In this document: piece after piece, positions 33,301 through 33,499 of the stretch
Layout of the letters: every line of letters begins with the position of its first letter
Position numbering within the stretch: position 1 is the first letter of the stretch
Assembly: GCA_944381455.1 (NCBI GenBank)
Contig: CALWLF010000063.1
Span: 1 to 33,499, forward strand
Reading direction: 5' to 3'
DNA length: 33,499 nt
Source: an uncultured Clostridia bacterium
GTDB lineage: Bacteria; Bacillota; Clostridia; Lachnospirales; Anaerotignaceae
Translations under genes and position numbers: made by a program
Notes under the pieces: generated by a model
Told to the model about the DNA's origin: nothing
Databases searched by the model: none
Seen by the model: the letters and a program-made list of their open reading frames with translations, nothing else

Positions 33301-33499
33301 ACGACATCGGTTACGGCGGTTTGGACCATGTACTGGCCAGCGGCGAAGATGTCAACGTATTCGTATTCGATACCGAAGTATATTCCAACACCGGCGGTCA
33401 GTCCTCCAAGGCAACCCCAACGGCAGCCGTGGCCCAGTTTGCTGCATCCGGTAAACGGGTGAAGAAAAAAGACTTGGGCATGATGGCCATGAGCTATGG
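30384..33499 (+). CDS. nifJ: Pyruvate:ferredoxin (flavodoxin) oxidoreductase, 3' end outside window
   Basis: This single-chain PFOR oxidatively decarboxylates pyruvate to acetyl-CoA and passes electrons to ferredoxin or flavodoxin. 1038 codons are visible of the about 1170-1180 usual for the family. The N-terminal domain I has DGNEAAAYTSYAFTEVAGIFPITPSSPMAE, typical of NifJ (two parts of one conserved region). Two 4Fe-4S sites lie in the ferredoxin domain: C690, C693, C696, C700 and C746, C749, C752, C756. The C-terminal thiamine-diphosphate domain begins with SGACAGCGETPYAKL and includes GGDGWAYDIGYGGL (967 onwards) and DTEVYSNTGGQSSKATP. It is read-through open to the window end. The ATG has AGAGGT eight bases upstream. 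The codon choice is strongly biased, as expected of a highly expressed gene. Confidence 0.98.
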   Translation, partial: MSKVMKTMDGNEAAAYTSYAFTEVAGIFPITPSSPMAEKTDDWAANGKKNMFGQPVKVVEMQSEAGAAGTVHGSLSAGALTTTYTASQGLLLMIPNMYKIAGELLPCVFHVSARALASHALSIFGDHSDVMACRQTGFALLASNSVQEVMDLGAVAHLSTIEGRVPFLHFFDGFRTSHEIQKIECLDYDDLKKITNLDAVNDFKRRSLNPEHPVLRGTAQNPDIFFQAREACNPYYENIVGVTEKYLAEISKLTGRDYKLFNYYGAPDADRIIIAMGSACEAIEETIDYLMAKGEKVGLVKVHLYRPFSAKHLLAAIPATAKKIAVLDRTKEPGALGEPLYQDVCTALFEAKDQPMVVAGRYGLGSKDVTPAQFIAVYENLKAENPVQHFTIGIVDDVTNLSLPVGKEVNVTEGDGTIACKFWGLGSDGTVGANKNSIKIIGDHTDMYAQAYFSYDSKKSGGVTQSHLRFGKKPIRSTYLVKTADFVACHKQEYVNLYDMYSELNPGGTFLLNTVWSEAELDSHLPAAMKRYFAENNINFYTINGTAIAKEIGLGNRVNSVLQAAFFKLANIIPIEEAVDYMKAAIKKSYGKKGEEILNMNYAAVDQGVNGAKKVEIPAAWKNAEDVSVAKKEVPAFIRDVVEPINAQKGDQLPVSAFQGREDGTFPQGTAAYEKRGVAVDLPEWQAENCIQCNQCSFVCPHAAIRPYLLDEAEQNAAPAGFGGVAAKGKDMAGLLFKMQVSALDCLGCGSCANVCPAPKKALIMKPAATQQKEIENWDYAVSSVSEKKVMSKESVKGSQFVQPLLEFSGACAGCGETPYAKLITQLFGDRMYIANATGCSSIWGGSAPSTPYTTNKEGKGPAWANSLFEDNAEFGLGMAIAVRQMREGLKAKLEALKEIQGCTMMTETIDAWIATMKDGEANKEATKNLVALLENYDGSNAEAQAIIDEVLKNKDQLAKKSQWIFGGDGWAYDIGYGGLDHVLASGEDVNVFVFDTEVYSNTGGQSSKATPTAAVAQFAASGKRVKKKDLGMMAMSY

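Overview
The window is a 33.5 kb piece of a low-to-mid GC Gram-positive (Bacillota) chromosome, most likely a strict anaerobe of the class Clostridia. The reasons are a NifJ-type pyruvate:ferredoxin oxidoreductase, an oxygen-sensitive Re-type citrate synthase, a Firmicutes-type ParA/ParB/Noc set with two perfect parS sites, BofA and DUF2508 (YaaL) sporulation-associated genes, GGAGG ribosome binding sites, and frequent TTG starts. I cannot name the genus. The gyrB/gyrA, noc, parAB, DUF4446, serS and yaaL-bofA genes are all genes that normally sit around the replication origin, so this is an origin-proximal region, but in a rearranged order.

Layout: (1) 1-4067, the gyrB 3' part and gyrA, closed by a terminator. 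(2) 4160-7734 on the minus strand, noc and then a four-gene cluster (alpha/beta-hydrolase-like protein with a mutated catalytic site, hotdog thioesterase, Nim/PPOX flavoprotein, VOC protein). (3) 7810-11506, parS-argS-parS followed by parA-parB. (4) 11530-16261, DUF4446, serS, a membrane/extracytoplasmic pair (NusG domain II, Gx transporter), DUF2508-BofA and a rhomboid protease. A candidate minus-strand small RNA lies between DUF4446 and serS. (5) 16262-16719, an AT-rich stretch with six good DnaA boxes, which looks like an origin or a DnaA-titration/regulatory site, followed by an unusual uracil-DNA glycosylase. (6) 17290-18402, about 1.1 kb without a convincing gene but with a consensus promoter at one end and a strong terminator at the other; this is the best candidate for something undescribed. 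(7) 18403-22758, a GNAT-like protein, a small hypothetical protein, then an operon of Re-citrate synthase, LuxS and isocitrate dehydrogenase behind a leader that contains an intrinsic terminator. (8) 22778-27893, LarA-type racemase, a low-GC EcsC gene, a K+/H+ antiporter with RCK_C domains, and a PLP aminotransferase. (9) 28067-30009, small alarmone synthetase, metallophosphoesterase and DUF3842. (10) 30384 to the end, the first 1038 codons of nifJ, with a promoter and a hairpin at the predicted 5' end of the mRNA.

How the genes work together: Noc, ParA, ParB and the parS sites handle segregation and division-site control. Re-citrate synthase and isocitrate dehydrogenase, with an aconitase encoded elsewhere, would make 2-oxoglutarate from acetyl-CoA and oxaloacetate, and NifJ supplies acetyl-CoA and reduced ferredoxin. 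No tRNA, rRNA, CRISPR array, insertion sequence or prophage was recognised.
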